From the NCBI RefSeq assembly GCF_016908515.1, contig NZ_JAFBEA010000003.1, forward strand, positions 372,001 through 436,000: a stretch of DNA of 64,000 nt, read 5' to 3'. This document shows positions 8,017 to 16,587 of the stretch, one piece after another. Position 1 is the stretch's first letter, and every line of letters starts with the position of its first letter. The notes under the pieces were generated by a model. It was not told the DNA's origin. It saw only the letters and a list, made by a program, of their open reading frames with translations, and ran no database searches. This DNA is from Virgibacillus halotolerans (GTDB lineage Bacteria; Bacillota; Bacilli; Bacillales; Amphibacillaceae). A program made the position numbers and the translations under genes.

Positions 8017-8568
8017 ATGGGGAAACGTGCATTACTGAATGTGGATTATACTTATGATTTTGTCGCACCTGATGGTAAGTTAACATGTGGGGAGCCAGGG
8101 CAGGTAATTGAAGATAAAATCGTCTCTATCACAGAAGAATTTATCGAGGCCGGTGATTATGTTGTATTTGCGATCGATAAGCATGAAGCGGATGATGGGC
8201 TGCACCCGGAAACGGCATTATTTCCACCGCATAATATTGCAGGGACTTCCGGTCGTGATTTATACGGAAAATTAGCAGGCGTTTATGCGCAAAACAAAGA
8301 TAAAGCGAATGTTTATTATTATGATAAAACAAGGTACAGTGCTTTCGCTGGAACTGATTTGGAGATCAAACTTCGTGAGCGGGGGATTGAAGAGGTTCAT
8401 ATCATTGGTGTCTGCACAGATATTTGTGTATTACATACCGCAGTCGATGCGTACAACAAAGGATTTAACATTGTCGTACATCAGGATGCGGTCGCCAGCT
8501 TTAATCAAGCAGGGCACGATTGGGCATTAACGCATTTTACGAATACGTTGGGTGCACAAGTCGTGTGA
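8017..8568 (+). CDS. pncA: Nicotinamidase
   Basis: This 183-residue isochorismatase-fold hydrolase converts nicotinamide to nicotinate for NAD salvage. It is very close to B. subtilis PncA (YueJ). The catalytic Asp is in NVDYTYDF (about residue 9), the Lys in YDKTRYSAF (about 102) and the nucleophilic Cys in GVCTDICVLH (about 135). The metal-binding region DKHEADDGLHPET is near 52-64. ATG 8017 has an ideal AAGGAGG at 8002-8008; the longer frame extends into pdxK and has no support. The start lies 13 bases after pdxK, so the two cofactor-salvage genes form an operon. Confidence 0.93.
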   Translation: MGKRALLNVDYTYDFVAPDGKLTCGEPGQVIEDKIVSITEEFIEAGDYVVFAIDKHEADDGLHPETALFPPHNIAGTSGRDLYGKLAGVYAQNKDKANVYYYDKTRYSAFAGTDLEIKLRERGIEEVHIIGVCTDICVLHTAVDAYNKGFNIVVHQDAVASFNQAGHDWALTHFTNTLGAQVV

Positions 8569-8664
8569 AGAGAAGTCGGGAATTGATCCTGGCTTTTTGA
8601 AATTTGATTACCACTTTATATGATGACGTGAAAAATATTTAGTAAACAAGTGAGGGCTGCGTCC

Positions 8665-9204
8665 ATGTCAGGTTTATTCAGGGAATATAAATTTGGGGAT
8701 TATAACGTAAGAAAAGCGGGAGCACAGGATTTAGTGGCTGTATATGGACTTTTGCGTGATACGGCCAGCTGGTTAAAGGCAAAAGGCATTTCGCAATGGG
8801 AAGAGCTCCTTCATAGTGAAGAAAATAATGAGGCGAGACAGGCTATTTCATCCGGCATTACCCATTTAGTTGAAGACGGCGACGGGGATTTAGCTGCGAT
8901 GTTTAATTTATCAGGAAAACAAAACGATTGGGATATCGACATGTGGGGTAAACAGGATGACCTTGCTTATTATTTACATAAGCTAGCAGTGGCTAAAGGT
9001 CACCACCAGCAACAAATCGGCAGACAGATCCTGGATTGGATAGATGAAAATATCCTGTTGGAAAATGGGTATGTGCGATTGGATTGTGTGGCGGATAATT
9101 CCGTGTTAAATGACTTTTATCAGCGGGCAGGATACACATTTGTGGGATATGCTAGTGAAGGCAAGGATAATTTTTCTCTTTACGAGAAGCTGTTTACAAA
9201 TTGA
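8665..9204 (+). CDS. GNAT family N-acetyltransferase
   Basis: A 179-residue GNAT-fold acyltransferase using acetyl-CoA. The central strand and pyrophosphate loop are seen as LHKLAVAKGHHQQQIGRQIL (about 109-128), with Gln-Gln-Ile-Gly in place of the usual Q/R-x-x-G-x-G/A. The C-terminal RLDCVADNSVLNDFYQRAGYTFVGY matches the family end. The substrate is unknown. ATG 8665 follows GTGAGGG; the GTG at 8650 is part of that site. The gene ends 3 bases before the GC-rich tandem array begins. Confidence 0.85.
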   Translation: MSGLFREYKFGDYNVRKAGAQDLVAVYGLLRDTASWLKAKGISQWEELLHSEENNEARQAISSGITHLVEDGDGDLAAMFNLSGKQNDWDIDMWGKQDDLAYYLHKLAVAKGHHQQQIGRQILDWIDENILLENGYVRLDCVADNSVLNDFYQRAGYTFVGYASEGKDNFSLYEKLFTN

Positions 9205-9532
9205 ACGGGCCTGGGCGGCGAGTGCTGGACCTTGGTCGGAGTGCTGCACCCTGGACCCTGGGCCGCGAGCGCTGAACCCTAGGTCGCGAACGCTGAACCT
9301 TGGGCCGCGAACGCTGAACCCTGATCTGCGAGCGCTGGACTCTGGTCCGCGAGCGCTGAACCCCGGGCGTGGCGCTGAACCTTGGTCTGCGAGCGCTGAA
9401 CCCTGGGTCGCGAGCGCTGAACCTTGGTCCGCGAACGCTGAACCCTGGTCTGCGAGCGCTGAACCTTGGTCCGCGAGCGCTGAACCCCGGGCGTGGCGCT
9501 GAACCTCCAGTCGCATGCGCCGAAACGAGCTG
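9205..9532. repeat. GC-rich 21-bp tandem repeat array
   Basis: About fourteen head-to-tail units of consensus GCTGAACCYTGGTCYGCGARC fill the gap between the GNAT gene and nikR. Most units are exactly 21 bp. Two are 19 bp with the variant CCCCGGGCGTGGC (starting about 9355 and 9479), 124 bp apart, so a higher-order repeat exists. The first two units are irregular (19 and 28 bp). The array is far more GC-rich than its surroundings. Because 21 is a multiple of three, long frames without stops occur on both strands, encoding heptapeptides such as ALADQGS, but none has a ribosome binding site. Confidence 0.9.
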
Positions 9533-9545
9533 TTTTATACAGATG

Positions 9546-9965
9546 CTATAATTTTTCCAATGGGGCTAATGTTAATCTTCCGTAATCAACGCCTCTTAAA
9601 CTCGTTAATTGATTGCTGAGCTGTTGTATGTCTTTGGCTTTGCCATTTACAATGATCATCTCAAGGCAAGTGTCTTTATCCAAATGAAAGTGTGTAGTAG
9701 CCAGGACATTATCGTGCATGCTATGCTGGATTCTTGTTAATTCTTCCATCAAGTTTCTCTGGTGATGGTTGTAAAATAAAAGAATGCTTCCTGCAACAAT
9801 TTGTTCATCTTTCTCCCACGAGTGTTGGACTAAGGCGTCTCTAACCAGATCCCTAATGGCTTCGGATCGGTTGGCATATCCTTTTTGTGTTACTAGCCCA
9901 TCAAATCGGCGAAGCAGGTGCCCCTCCATGGATATTCCAAATCTTTTCAAGCCTGATTCCTCCAT
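9546..9965 (-). CDS. nikR: Nickel-responsive repressor NikR
   Basis: A 139-residue ribbon-helix-helix regulator fused to an ACT-like nickel-binding domain. The DNA-binding part, LKRFGISMEGHLLRRFDGLVTQKGYANRSEAIRDLVRD, covers about 6-43. The nickel site is seen as THFHLDKDTCLE (about 90-101), giving the His-x-His and Cys ligands, with a further His near 83 (QHSMHD). With nickel bound it represses importer genes. It stands alone, transcribed leftwards from AAGGAGG and ATG 9965, next to the second nickel importer. Its own upstream region carries three GTAACAC words, also found once before that importer. Confidence 0.92.
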   Translation of the reverse strand: MEESGLKRFGISMEGHLLRRFDGLVTQKGYANRSEAIRDLVRDALVQHSWEKDEQIVAGSILLFYNHHQRNLMEELTRIQHSMHDNVLATTHFHLDKDTCLEMIIVNGKAKDIQQLSNQLTSLRGVDYGRLTLAPLEKL

Positions 9966-10003
9966 AACAAATTCCTCCTTGCTTTTCTTTTATGCTAATT
10001 ATT

Positions 10004-10121
10004 CGTAACACCTTTTATTGAAAATAGTAACACGATCAATACCCATTTGTATAGGGTTTGTTACGTTATTTATAAGGTGAAGGGATAGTTTGTATTACAA
10101 ACTTAACAAATACGTAACACA
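10004..10121. promoter_or_regulatory. nikR upstream region with repeated GTAACAC words and a palindrome
   Basis: Three direct GTAACAC copies (10005-10011, 10027-10033, 10114-10120), one inverted TGTTAC (10059-10064) and a palindrome AGTTTGTATTACAAACT (10087-10103) lie between nikR and the methyltransferase terminator. The word also occurs at 16287-16293 before the importer operon. A NikR site is a reasonable inference, but the sequence differs from the E. coli NikR operator. Confidence 0.4.
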
Positions 10122-10130
10122 TTAGACTGA

Positions 10131-10157
10131 AAAAAGACTGCTTATGGGACGCAGTCT
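10131..10157 (-). terminator. Terminator of the second nickel importer operon
   Basis: Read on the minus strand, AGACTGC (10151-10157) pairs with GCAGTCT (10135-10141) and is followed by TTTTT. It lies 32 bases beyond the methyltransferase stop. Confidence 0.75.
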
Positions 10158-10188
10158 CACACTCTTTTCTATTCAGGAACAGAACAGA

Positions 10189-10935
10189 TTATTTCTCAAC
10201 GACAAGCATAAACAGTGGCGTGGATCTAAATCTAACCTTTTGTTCTGCGTTCCATGCCTTTTCTGTGACATCAATATCACAGAAGATCTTTTTAAAACCG
10301 AGTTTAATAAATGTGTCAAAGTCCCATTGCGGACGCATTCTGCTACACATTGGCATGCTTTTTCGATAATCATGCATTGCATCGCTATATTCCAAGACAG
10401 GTTTATTAAATATTTCAATATAATTTTGTATATCTTCCTCATGCTTTTTCATGTATTCCTTATCAAAATAACGCATATTCCAATTTGCATCAAAAATAAT
10501 AATTTTTCCGCCTGGACGAAGTACTCGTTTCCATTCTGTATATGCCTTTTCTGCATCAATTAACGTCCATGTAAGGTTTCGGCTAATAATCAGATCGTAT
10601 GATGCGTCAGGGGCGTTGATGCTATGTCCGTCAGATAATTTGAACGCTGGCTTTACTCCTTCGCTGGCTGCATTGCTTTTTGCTTGTTCAAGCATCTTCT
10701 CCGTGAAATCAATCGCAGTTATTTCATGCCCAGCTAATGCCATAATAATGGCGAAAAAACCTGGTCCCGTACCTACATCGAGGATATCCAGCTTTTCCTT
10801 TTCAGGAGCATGTGCAAGAATCATGTCTGTCCAGATCTGTTTCATTTCACTATTTAATTCATTTTTTACACTGTTGCTGTAATTAACGGCACCGTCCGTC
10901 CAGTTTTTTATAATCTTATTTTCTAAATTCATCAT
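10189..10935 (-). CDS. Class I SAM-dependent methyltransferase in nickel importer operon
   Basis: A 248-residue Rossmann-fold methyltransferase. Motif I is LDVGTGPGFFA (about 51-61), the acidic end of strand 2 is AIDFTEKML, and the post-motif DLIISRNLTWTL is near 114-125. RVLRPGGKIIIFD near 137-149 is the usual strand 5 region. The C-terminal part MHDYRKSMPMCSRMRPQWDF holds Cys and Met residues. The acceptor is unknown. It is the last gene of the operon, 15 bases after the binding-protein gene, behind AGGAGG. Placement suggests a role with the transported metal or a metal chelator; that is inference. Confidence 0.85.
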   Translation of the reverse strand: MMNLENKIIKNWTDGAVNYSNSVKNELNSEMKQIWTDMILAHAPEKEKLDILDVGTGPGFFAIIMALAGHEITAIDFTEKMLEQAKSNAASEGVKPAFKLSDGHSINAPDASYDLIISRNLTWTLIDAEKAYTEWKRVLRPGGKIIIFDANWNMRYFDKEYMKKHEEDIQNYIEIFNKPVLEYSDAMHDYRKSMPMCSRMRPQWDFDTFIKLGFKKIFCDIDVTEKAWNAEQKVRFRSTPLFMLVVEK

Positions 10936-10950
10936 TGTAACCTCCTATAA

Positions 10951-12543
10951 TTAGTTGTCCGCTATTTTTAATTGGTCCCATTCAATCGGAGCATAAGCAT
11001 TTACCCCTGGTTTAAATTTTTCGATACGATTGTTCACAGCATAGATCGTTTCGGGGTAGTATAAAGGAATCGCTACTACTTCGTCGTGAAAAAAATTAAA
11101 TATTTTACCGTAGTTTTTCTGTCTCGTATCTTCGTCCATGCTTAATAATGTTTTATCTATATATCCTTCCAGTTCCTCATCATACCAGACCTTTGCTTTG
11201 TTGTTGGTTGACATCTTGGTAAACAATTGCCTTAGCTCACTGTGGGGCACCCATGAATCGGAAGCGGTCCGTTGGAGGAGCAGATCATATTTTCGGCTTC
11301 CGAATCCAATGTCTGTATACGTATTTAAATCGACGGTGTTGAGACGGACATTTACGCCAATATCCTTTAATTCCGATTGCACAAATTCAGCCATCGTTTT
11401 CCATTCAGGAAATTCGTCTGTACTTAAGACAAGTTCGATGTCTATGGGGTTGCCATCTTTTTCAATGGTGCCGTCTCCATCCGTGTCTTCAAAACCTGCC
11501 TCTTTCAGTAGCGCTTTAGCTTTTTCTGGATCATAGTCATACGCTTCATTATTTTCCGCAGTTACATAGGGAACGCTTGGTTGAAATAATCCTCTTGCCG
11601 GAGCTCCAATACCATTTAGCAAGTTATTGACCATGCTTTCTTTATTAATAGCATAGTTGAATGCCAGACGAACTTTTTTATCTTGGAAGATAGGATTGTC
11701 CTGGTTAAAGCCGATAAAATAGGAACTCATTGTGTCTGTATGGTAGACGGATACATTTGGATCATTCTCTAAAGATTCCACACTTTCAAGTGGTATTCTG
11801 CCAATTAAATCACCACCAATAATATCGACTTCGCCGCTTTGCAGTGCCATTACTCTGGCCTGTTCATCGGAAATAACTTTAAATACAAGTTTGTCTATAT
11901 TTGGTTTTTCTCCCCAGTAATGTGGGTTTGGGACCAAGGTGAATTCCTGATCTTTTTTATAATCTTCTACCATCCATGGTCCAGTACCGACAGGCATTGT
12001 GAAATCATCATTCTCGATGGAATCCGGGCTCAAAAATCGAACAGGACGCGGGTAGGATAATTCTGTCAAAATCGGATATGCCTTGTCCTTGAAGACCATT
12101 TTTACGGTGTGATCATCGATCGCTTCCATGCTTTCCACATTAACGGAAGTCAGTGAAGAGTGGCGCTGATCGTTTACCCAACGTTTTAGATTGAAAATAA
12201 CTGCATCTGCATCAAATTCTGTCCCATCGGAAAACTTAACATCATCCCTTAATGTAAAGGTATAGGTTTTCCCGTCATCATCAATCTTCCAATCGGTTGC
12301 GAGCTGCGGCTGTATACCATCTTTTCCACCATCTTCGACTAACCCTTCATAAATCAACTTAAAAAGGATATGTGGTCCGTTATAGGACGCTGCATCGAGC
12401 TTATTTAACTCCCCGTCTCTATACATTGCAATAACAACTTCGTTTTCTTTGGATGTCTCTTTTGTTTCGCCTCCGCAAGCTGTGAGAAAAGCAAACAGGA
12501 TGCATAGGACCGTAATCATAAATACCGTTTTTATTTGTTTCAT
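10951..12543 (-). CDS. nikA: Nickel-type ABC importer substrate-binding lipoprotein (second system)
   Basis: A 530-residue family 5 binding protein with lipobox LTAC near residue 23 (FAFLTACGG). Motifs such as LFKLIYEGLVE and DGKTYTFTLRDDVKFSDGTEFDA are characteristic of the NikA branch, closer to E. coli NikA than the first system's protein is. It binds nickel, probably as a complex with an organic ligand, outside the cell. ATG 12543 follows GGGGG; the upstream frame is unsupported. It is unusual that the binding-protein gene comes fifth rather than first in the operon. Confidence 0.87.
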   Translation of the reverse strand: MKQIKTVFMITVLCILFAFLTACGGETKETSKENEVVIAMYRDGELNKLDAASYNGPHILFKLIYEGLVEDGGKDGIQPQLATDWKIDDDGKTYTFTLRDDVKFSDGTEFDADAVIFNLKRWVNDQRHSSLTSVNVESMEAIDDHTVKMVFKDKAYPILTELSYPRPVRFLSPDSIENDDFTMPVGTGPWMVEDYKKDQEFTLVPNPHYWGEKPNIDKLVFKVISDEQARVMALQSGEVDIIGGDLIGRIPLESVESLENDPNVSVYHTDTMSSYFIGFNQDNPIFQDKKVRLAFNYAINKESMVNNLLNGIGAPARGLFQPSVPYVTAENNEAYDYDPEKAKALLKEAGFEDTDGDGTIEKDGNPIDIELVLSTDEFPEWKTMAEFVQSELKDIGVNVRLNTVDLNTYTDIGFGSRKYDLLLQRTASDSWVPHSELRQLFTKMSTNNKAKVWYDEELEGYIDKTLLSMDEDTRQKNYGKIFNFFHDEVVAIPLYYPETIYAVNNRIEKFKPGVNAYAPIEWDQLKIADN

Positions 12544-12564
12544 TTTATGCCCCCATCTCAATTG

Positions 12565-13515
12565 TTAATGATCAACCACATGACATGCAACAGCATGATC
12601 GTCACCTATGTTTTTTAATTTCGGTGCATGAATTTTGCAGATGTCTTGTGCCAATAAACATCTATTCTGGTATGGGCACCCCTCATTGGCAATAGCTGAT
12701 TCGGATTCCGCTGTTTCCTTTAAGCTCATTGTCTGTTTCTCTCTATTTCTTGGGTTTACATCGAGCGTTGCATCAAGCAGGGCTTTCGTGTACGGATGTT
12801 TGATCCTTGCATTGATAGAAGGTAGGATTTCCATTACTTTTCCCATATACATAACGGCGACCCGATCACATACTTTTTGTACTGCGGATAGATCATGGGA
12901 AATAAACAAATAGGTCAGTCCAAATGCTTCTTTTAAATCCATTAGCAATTGTAGAATTTGATTCCTCATGGTGTAATCCACGCTCGATACAACCTCATCA
13001 CAAACGACAAATTCCGGATGTAATATAAGTGCGCGGGCAATCCCGATCCGTTGTCGCTGACCACCGCTTAGTTCGTTGCCATACCGGGTTAAATAACTTT
13101 CGTCCAACCCAACGCTATGTAAAATGGCACGGACTCTCTTTTCCTTTTCTGCATCACTTTCATGAAGGAAATAGTTGTTTACAGGTTCCATTAGAATTTG
13201 CTTTACTATAAAGTACGGATTAAACAAGTTTGTACTATTTTGGAAGATCATCTGTATGTTTCTTCTGATTGGTCGCATTTTATGGAAGTTATAGTTGGAA
13301 ATATCCTGTCCTTTGAATAGGACTTTACCACTCGTTTGCTTTTCCAACTGTAGCAGTAATTTTCCAAATGTACTTTTCCCGCATCCGGATTCCCCTACAA
13401 GCCCTAATGTTTCGCCTTGTTTAATCGTTAAGGTGACGCCTTGTACTGCATAGGATTTTTCTTTTGCTTTCTCGTCATAACTTTTATATAAATCAATCGC
13501 TTCTACCAAGCCCAT
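12565..13515 (-). CDS. nikE: Nickel/peptide ABC importer ATPase, NikE/OppF type
   Basis: A 316-residue ABC ATPase with Walker A GESGCGKST (about 40-48), signature NELSGGQRQRIGIARAL (about 147-163) and Walker B FVVCDEVVSSVD, where DEVVS replaces the common DEPTS. The C-terminal extension contains CPYQNRC and DIC with a final ACHVVDH, the Cys-rich OppF-type tail. It pairs with the NikD-type ATPase encoded just upstream and powers NikB/NikC. The start ATG 13515 is 24 bases after the NikD gene. Confidence 0.87.
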   Translation of the reverse strand: MGLVEAIDLYKSYDEKAKEKSYAVQGVTLTIKQGETLGLVGESGCGKSTFGKLLLQLEKQTSGKVLFKGQDISNYNFHKMRPIRRNIQMIFQNSTNLFNPYFIVKQILMEPVNNYFLHESDAEKEKRVRAILHSVGLDESYLTRYGNELSGGQRQRIGIARALILHPEFVVCDEVVSSVDYTMRNQILQLLMDLKEAFGLTYLFISHDLSAVQKVCDRVAVMYMGKVMEILPSINARIKHPYTKALLDATLDVNPRNREKQTMSLKETAESESAIANEGCPYQNRCLLAQDICKIHAPKLKNIGDDHAVACHVVDH

Positions 13516-13539
13516 TTGCTAACACCCCCCTTCATGTAG

Positions 13540-14328
13540 CTATGTTATCGCATTCATCAGTTCCTTGGTATACTTGTGTTGCGGTTTTTCAAATATGTCA
13601 TAAACCGTTCCGTTTTCCACAATCTTACCGTTGTTCATTACATATACTTGATCGGCTGTTTGTGCTACAACGCCGAGATCATGCGTAATCAATACAACTG
13701 CCATACCCTTATCTCTTAATGCCAGTAATTCTTCTAGAATGCCGCGCTGAACAGTTAAATCAAGTGCCGTCGTTGGTTCGTCAGCAATGAGTACATTCGG
13801 GTTTGAAATGATCGCCATAGCAATCATTACGCGCTGGCACATACCACCACTTAATTCAAATGGATAGCTATTTAGGATTTTCTTTGTGTTTTTAAGTCCA
13901 ACCCTGACGAGTACGTCTTCACACCGTTTCATGGCCATGTTTTTTGATATCCTTTCATGCGCTGTGATGGCCTCGATCAGTTGTTTCTTAATTCTAATTG
14001 ATGGGTTTAACGCGCTGGTTGGGTCCTGGAAAATCATAGATATTTCTTTTCCATGAACATTTCTCAGGGCTCTGTCGCCTAGCTTTCGTAGATCTCTACC
14101 ATTCAGGAATACTTCTCCTGCTTCGATTCTTCCGGATGTATCCACAATATTAAAGACACATAATGCTGTAACAGATTTCCCGCTGCCGCTTTGCCCAACA
14201 ATTGCTGTGATTTCCCCTGGATACGCATCTAAACTGACGTCATCGACTGCTTTGATCACTGTTTGACCTTTGTTTGGATAAAAGGATGTCTTTAAATTTT
14301 TGATGGATAAAACGGCTTGTTTACTCAT
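13540..14328 (-). CDS. nikD: Nickel/peptide ABC importer ATPase, NikD/OppD type
   Basis: A 262-residue ABC ATPase: Walker [10 protein letters not shown] (about 39-47), signature [17 protein letters not shown] (about 151-167), Walker [13 protein letters not shown] and the switch His in ITHDLGVV. It is shorter than OppD and lacks the Cys-rich tail, as expected of NikD. Its ATG at 14328 overlaps the end of the NikC gene by 8 bases, so translation is coupled. Confidence 0.88.
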   Translation of the reverse strand: MSKQAVLSIKNLKTSFYPNKGQTVIKAVDDVSLDAYPGEITAIVGQSGSGKSVTALCVFNIVDTSGRIEAGEVFLNGRDLRKLGDRALRNVHGKEISMIFQDPTSALNPSIRIKKQLIEAITAHERISKNMAMKRCEDVLVRVGLKNTKKILNSYPFELSGGMCQRVMIAMAIISNPNVLIADEPTTALDLTVQRGILEELLALRDKGMAVVLITHDLGVVAQTADQVYVMNNGKIVENGTVYDIFEKPQHKYTKELMNAIT

Positions 14329-15247
14329 ACGTATCCTCCTTTAAGGTTGAAACCTTTCGTTGTACGGACCAGGGTTTGATTCGTTGAATGCCTTTTTGGG
14401 TATGTGGTGACAGGGCTTCATTTAAACCTTCTCCAAGCATATTTAGTCCAAAAATGACGATCATAATTGCTAATCCTGGCCAAAGCATCAAGGCAGGATC
14501 AGTAGCGATGAATTCCCGGCTGTCATTTAGCATAACGCCCCAATCTGCTGCGGGTGGCTGTGTGCCTAAACCGATAAATGAGAATCCGGCAATATGCATA
14601 ATGATGGAAGCTACATTTAATGTAGCAAGCACGATGATTGGGGATGCTGCATTCAGCAATATGTGTTTTACGATAATTTGAAATTTCGATGTCCCGGCAG
14701 CCTCTGCTGCCATCACGAAATCTTTCTCCTTTATTTTAAGCACGGCTCCTCTGATAACACGTGCAAAGGGAGCCCACCAGAGGGAAACGAGTACGAGCAT
14801 AATGTTCAACATCCCGGGTCCCATCATGCCAACGACAGCAAGTGCTAATATACCCGATGGAAAAGTTAACACAATATCGGCAACGCGCATAATGAAATTA
14901 TCAATCCGCCCTCCGGTATATCCAGCGATCATTCCCATTGGGACGCCGATAATTAGGATCCCTGCCAGAACAAGGAAAGCATTACGGAGTGTAACTTGTG
15001 TCCCGTAAATGATTCTTGATAGAACATCTCTTCCCAATTGATCCGTACCGAGTGGGTATTCCCAGGAAGATGGTAGCAAGCGATTCTCGATGTTTACAGC
15101 AGTTGGATCATGTGGTGCAATATAGGTTGCGAAGGCTCCTGCCAAAATAAACAATAGAACAATAATGCCACCGGTTAACGCTAATTTATCATTCTTCAGG
15201 CGGGAAAATGTTCTTTTTAATAGATTGGTATCCGTATGTTCTTTCAT
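14321..15247 (-). CDS. nikC: Nickel/peptide ABC importer permease, NikC type (second system)
   Basis: A 308-residue permease with an N-terminal cytoplasmic segment, TM1 at about 25-45, and the family motif YPLGTDQLGRDVLSRIIYGT (about 65-84). The EAA loop KDFVMAAEAAGTSKFQIIVKHIL is near 175-197. ATG 15247 follows GGAAGGGGG; the longer frame reading is not supported. It forms the channel with NikB encoded immediately upstream. Confidence 0.87.
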   Translation of the reverse strand: MKEHTDTNLLKRTFSRLKNDKLALTGGIIVLLFILAGAFATYIAPHDPTAVNIENRLLPSSWEYPLGTDQLGRDVLSRIIYGTQVTLRNAFLVLAGILIIGVPMGMIAGYTGGRIDNFIMRVADIVLTFPSGILALAVVGMMGPGMLNIMLVLVSLWWAPFARVIRGAVLKIKEKDFVMAAEAAGTSKFQIIVKHILLNAASPIIVLATLNVASIIMHIAGFSFIGLGTQPPAADWGVMLNDSREFIATDPALMLWPGLAIMIVIFGLNMLGEGLNEALSPHTQKGIQRIKPWSVQRKVSTLKEDTYE

Positions 15248-15264
15248 ATGTAGCCCCCTTCCGT

Positions 15265-16200
15265 TCACTTAAGTTTAATTTTAGGATCAATATACGTGTA
15301 ACAAATATCAATAATTAAGTTAATTAACACAAATGAGATGGCAACAAATAATATATATCCTTGAATAACAGGTAAGTCTTTCGCCTTGATGCTTTCGAGT
15401 GCGAACTTTCCAATGCCGTTCCAGGAAAAGATCATCTCAACAGCGAAGCTTCCGGTAACTAATGTGCCGAAATTACTGCCCATCAAGGTGATACAAGGGA
15501 TGATTGCATTTTTTAAGCCATGTTTGATGAGTACAGCATTGTTACTTAATCCTTTTATTTTTGCTGCTTTCATGTATGTTGCATCCATTACTTCGATGAT
15601 ATTTGTTCGAAGAAGCCGTGTGTAAATAGCTGCATACCCCAAACTTAATGTAAAGGCTGGTAAAAATATATGTTGCAGTTGATTTCCTGCCACCACGGGA
15701 AATATATCAAGGTGGATGGCAAATAAATAGAGTAAAAGCAACCCTAGGAAAAAGTCAGGCATCGTGGCACCACCAGTGGAAATGACCCGGAAGCTATGAT
15801 CTATCCATGTGTTTTTATATTTCGCCGAAATCATGGCCATGGGTATCGCTAAAAAAATGGACAATACAGCAGCGCAAAGCGCTAGCATAAACGTTGCTGG
15901 GAAGCGGTATACAATTTCATCCCAGACAGGCTGGTTGCTACGAAAAGATGTACCAAAGTCGAGTTTGATAACATTGCCTAACCAATTAAAATATTGTGTT
16001 ACGAGTGGTTTATCAAGCCCAAGTTCTGCTCTTACCGCGTCAACAGCTTCTGGTGTGACTTGCCCGCCTTCGTTCCGGAGGGTGATCTCTGCGACATCCC
16101 CTGTTGAGAAATGACTTAGGGTGAAAGCGATAATGGATATGATAAACAGCATCGGGATTACTTGTAATATACGATTAATAATAAAGCGCTTTTTTGTCAA
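15265..16200 (-). CDS. nikB: Nickel/peptide ABC importer permease, NikB type (second system, TTG start)
   Basis: A 311-residue permease beginning LTKKRFIINRILQVIPMLFIISIIAFTL, the normal NikB/DppB N-terminus. The EAA loop ATYMKAAKIKGLSNNAVLIKHGLKNA is near 200-225. I place the start at a TTG (complement of 16198-16200) with AGGAG nine bases upstream; the longer open frame to 16293 would overlap the promoter region and gives 31 extra non-conserved residues. It is the first gene of the operon nikB-nikC-nikD-nikE-nikA-methyltransferase. Confidence 0.85.
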   Translation of the reverse strand: MTKKRFIINRILQVIPMLFIISIIAFTLSHFSTGDVAEITLRNEGGQVTPEAVDAVRAELGLDKPLVTQYFNWLGNVIKLDFGTSFRSNQPVWDEIVYRFPATFMLALCAAVLSIFLAIPMAMISAKYKNTWIDHSFRVISTGGATMPDFFLGLLLLYLFAIHLDIFPVVAGNQLQHIFLPAFTLSLGYAAIYTRLLRTNIIEVMDATYMKAAKIKGLSNNAVLIKHGLKNAIIPCITLMGSNFGTLVTGSFAVEMIFSWNGIGKFALESIKAKDLPVIQGYILFVAISFVLINLIIDICYTYIDPKIKLK

Positions 16201-16285
16201 AAGGTTCCACTCCTGCACATTTAAGATAAAGAAGACTTGGTTCAGGTTCTCTTGGTGATAATTAATTGCTACGAAAGTTAATAAA

Positions 16286-16310
16286 AGTAACACGAAAATA
16301 TGCGAGTGTT
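16286..16310 (-). promoter_or_regulatory. Possible operator of the second nickel importer operon
   Basis: AGTAACACGA (16286-16295) is identical over ten bases to 10026-10035 before nikR. An inverted half, AGTGTT (16305-16310), follows, so AACAC and GTGTT form an inverted repeat with a 12-base spacer. NikR binding is inferred. The rest of the 387-base gap (16201-16587) is AT-rich leader and promoter region plus the SDR terminator. Confidence 0.4.
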
Positions 16311-16524
16311 CATCATTAAATGTATTGTGAAAATAATATAACTAATTTAACATTATGCATCTACATAGTCAATCATTCTTTAGGTCTATATTTATTGTAT
16401 TGAAATGGTAATACGTTATTATTAAAACGTAGCAAAAGGTGGGGGGAGATAGCGAACGAATTGGTAACTTTTTACGATGGGGTGTGGACGTTGGGGGTTT
16501 AGGGGGCGGGATCTGAAAGGAAGA

Positions 16525-16568
16525 CAAAAAAAGACCGCACGCCGGAGTATGAAATCCGAACGTGCGGT
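16525..16568 (-). terminator. Terminator of the folE-SDR operon
   Basis: A perfect ACCGCACG/CGTGCGGT stem (16534-16541 and 16561-16568) is followed on the minus strand by CTTTTTTTG. It lies 20 bases beyond the SDR stop. Confidence 0.85.
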
Positions 16569-16587
16569 GCAAGAACGCTAGCAAAGA

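Noticed and set aside
9106-9516. Long open frames on both strands through the tandem array (heptapeptides ALADQGS and RALNPGS)
   Set aside because: The frames exist because a 21-bp unit without stops reads open in several frames. Neither has a ribosome binding site, and both run into neighbouring genes.
9205-9532. CRISPR array
   Set aside because: Units are contiguous with no unique spacers, and there are no cas genes in the window.
10144-10563. Plus-strand open frame opposite the methyltransferase gene
   Set aside because: It overlaps a clear minus-strand gene with full motifs, has no ribosome binding site and begins inside the operon terminator.
16201-16293. Longer NikB reading from an ATG at 16293
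   Set aside because: It would cover the putative operator and adds non-conserved residues; the TTG at 16200 has a proper AGGAG and the normal family N-terminus.
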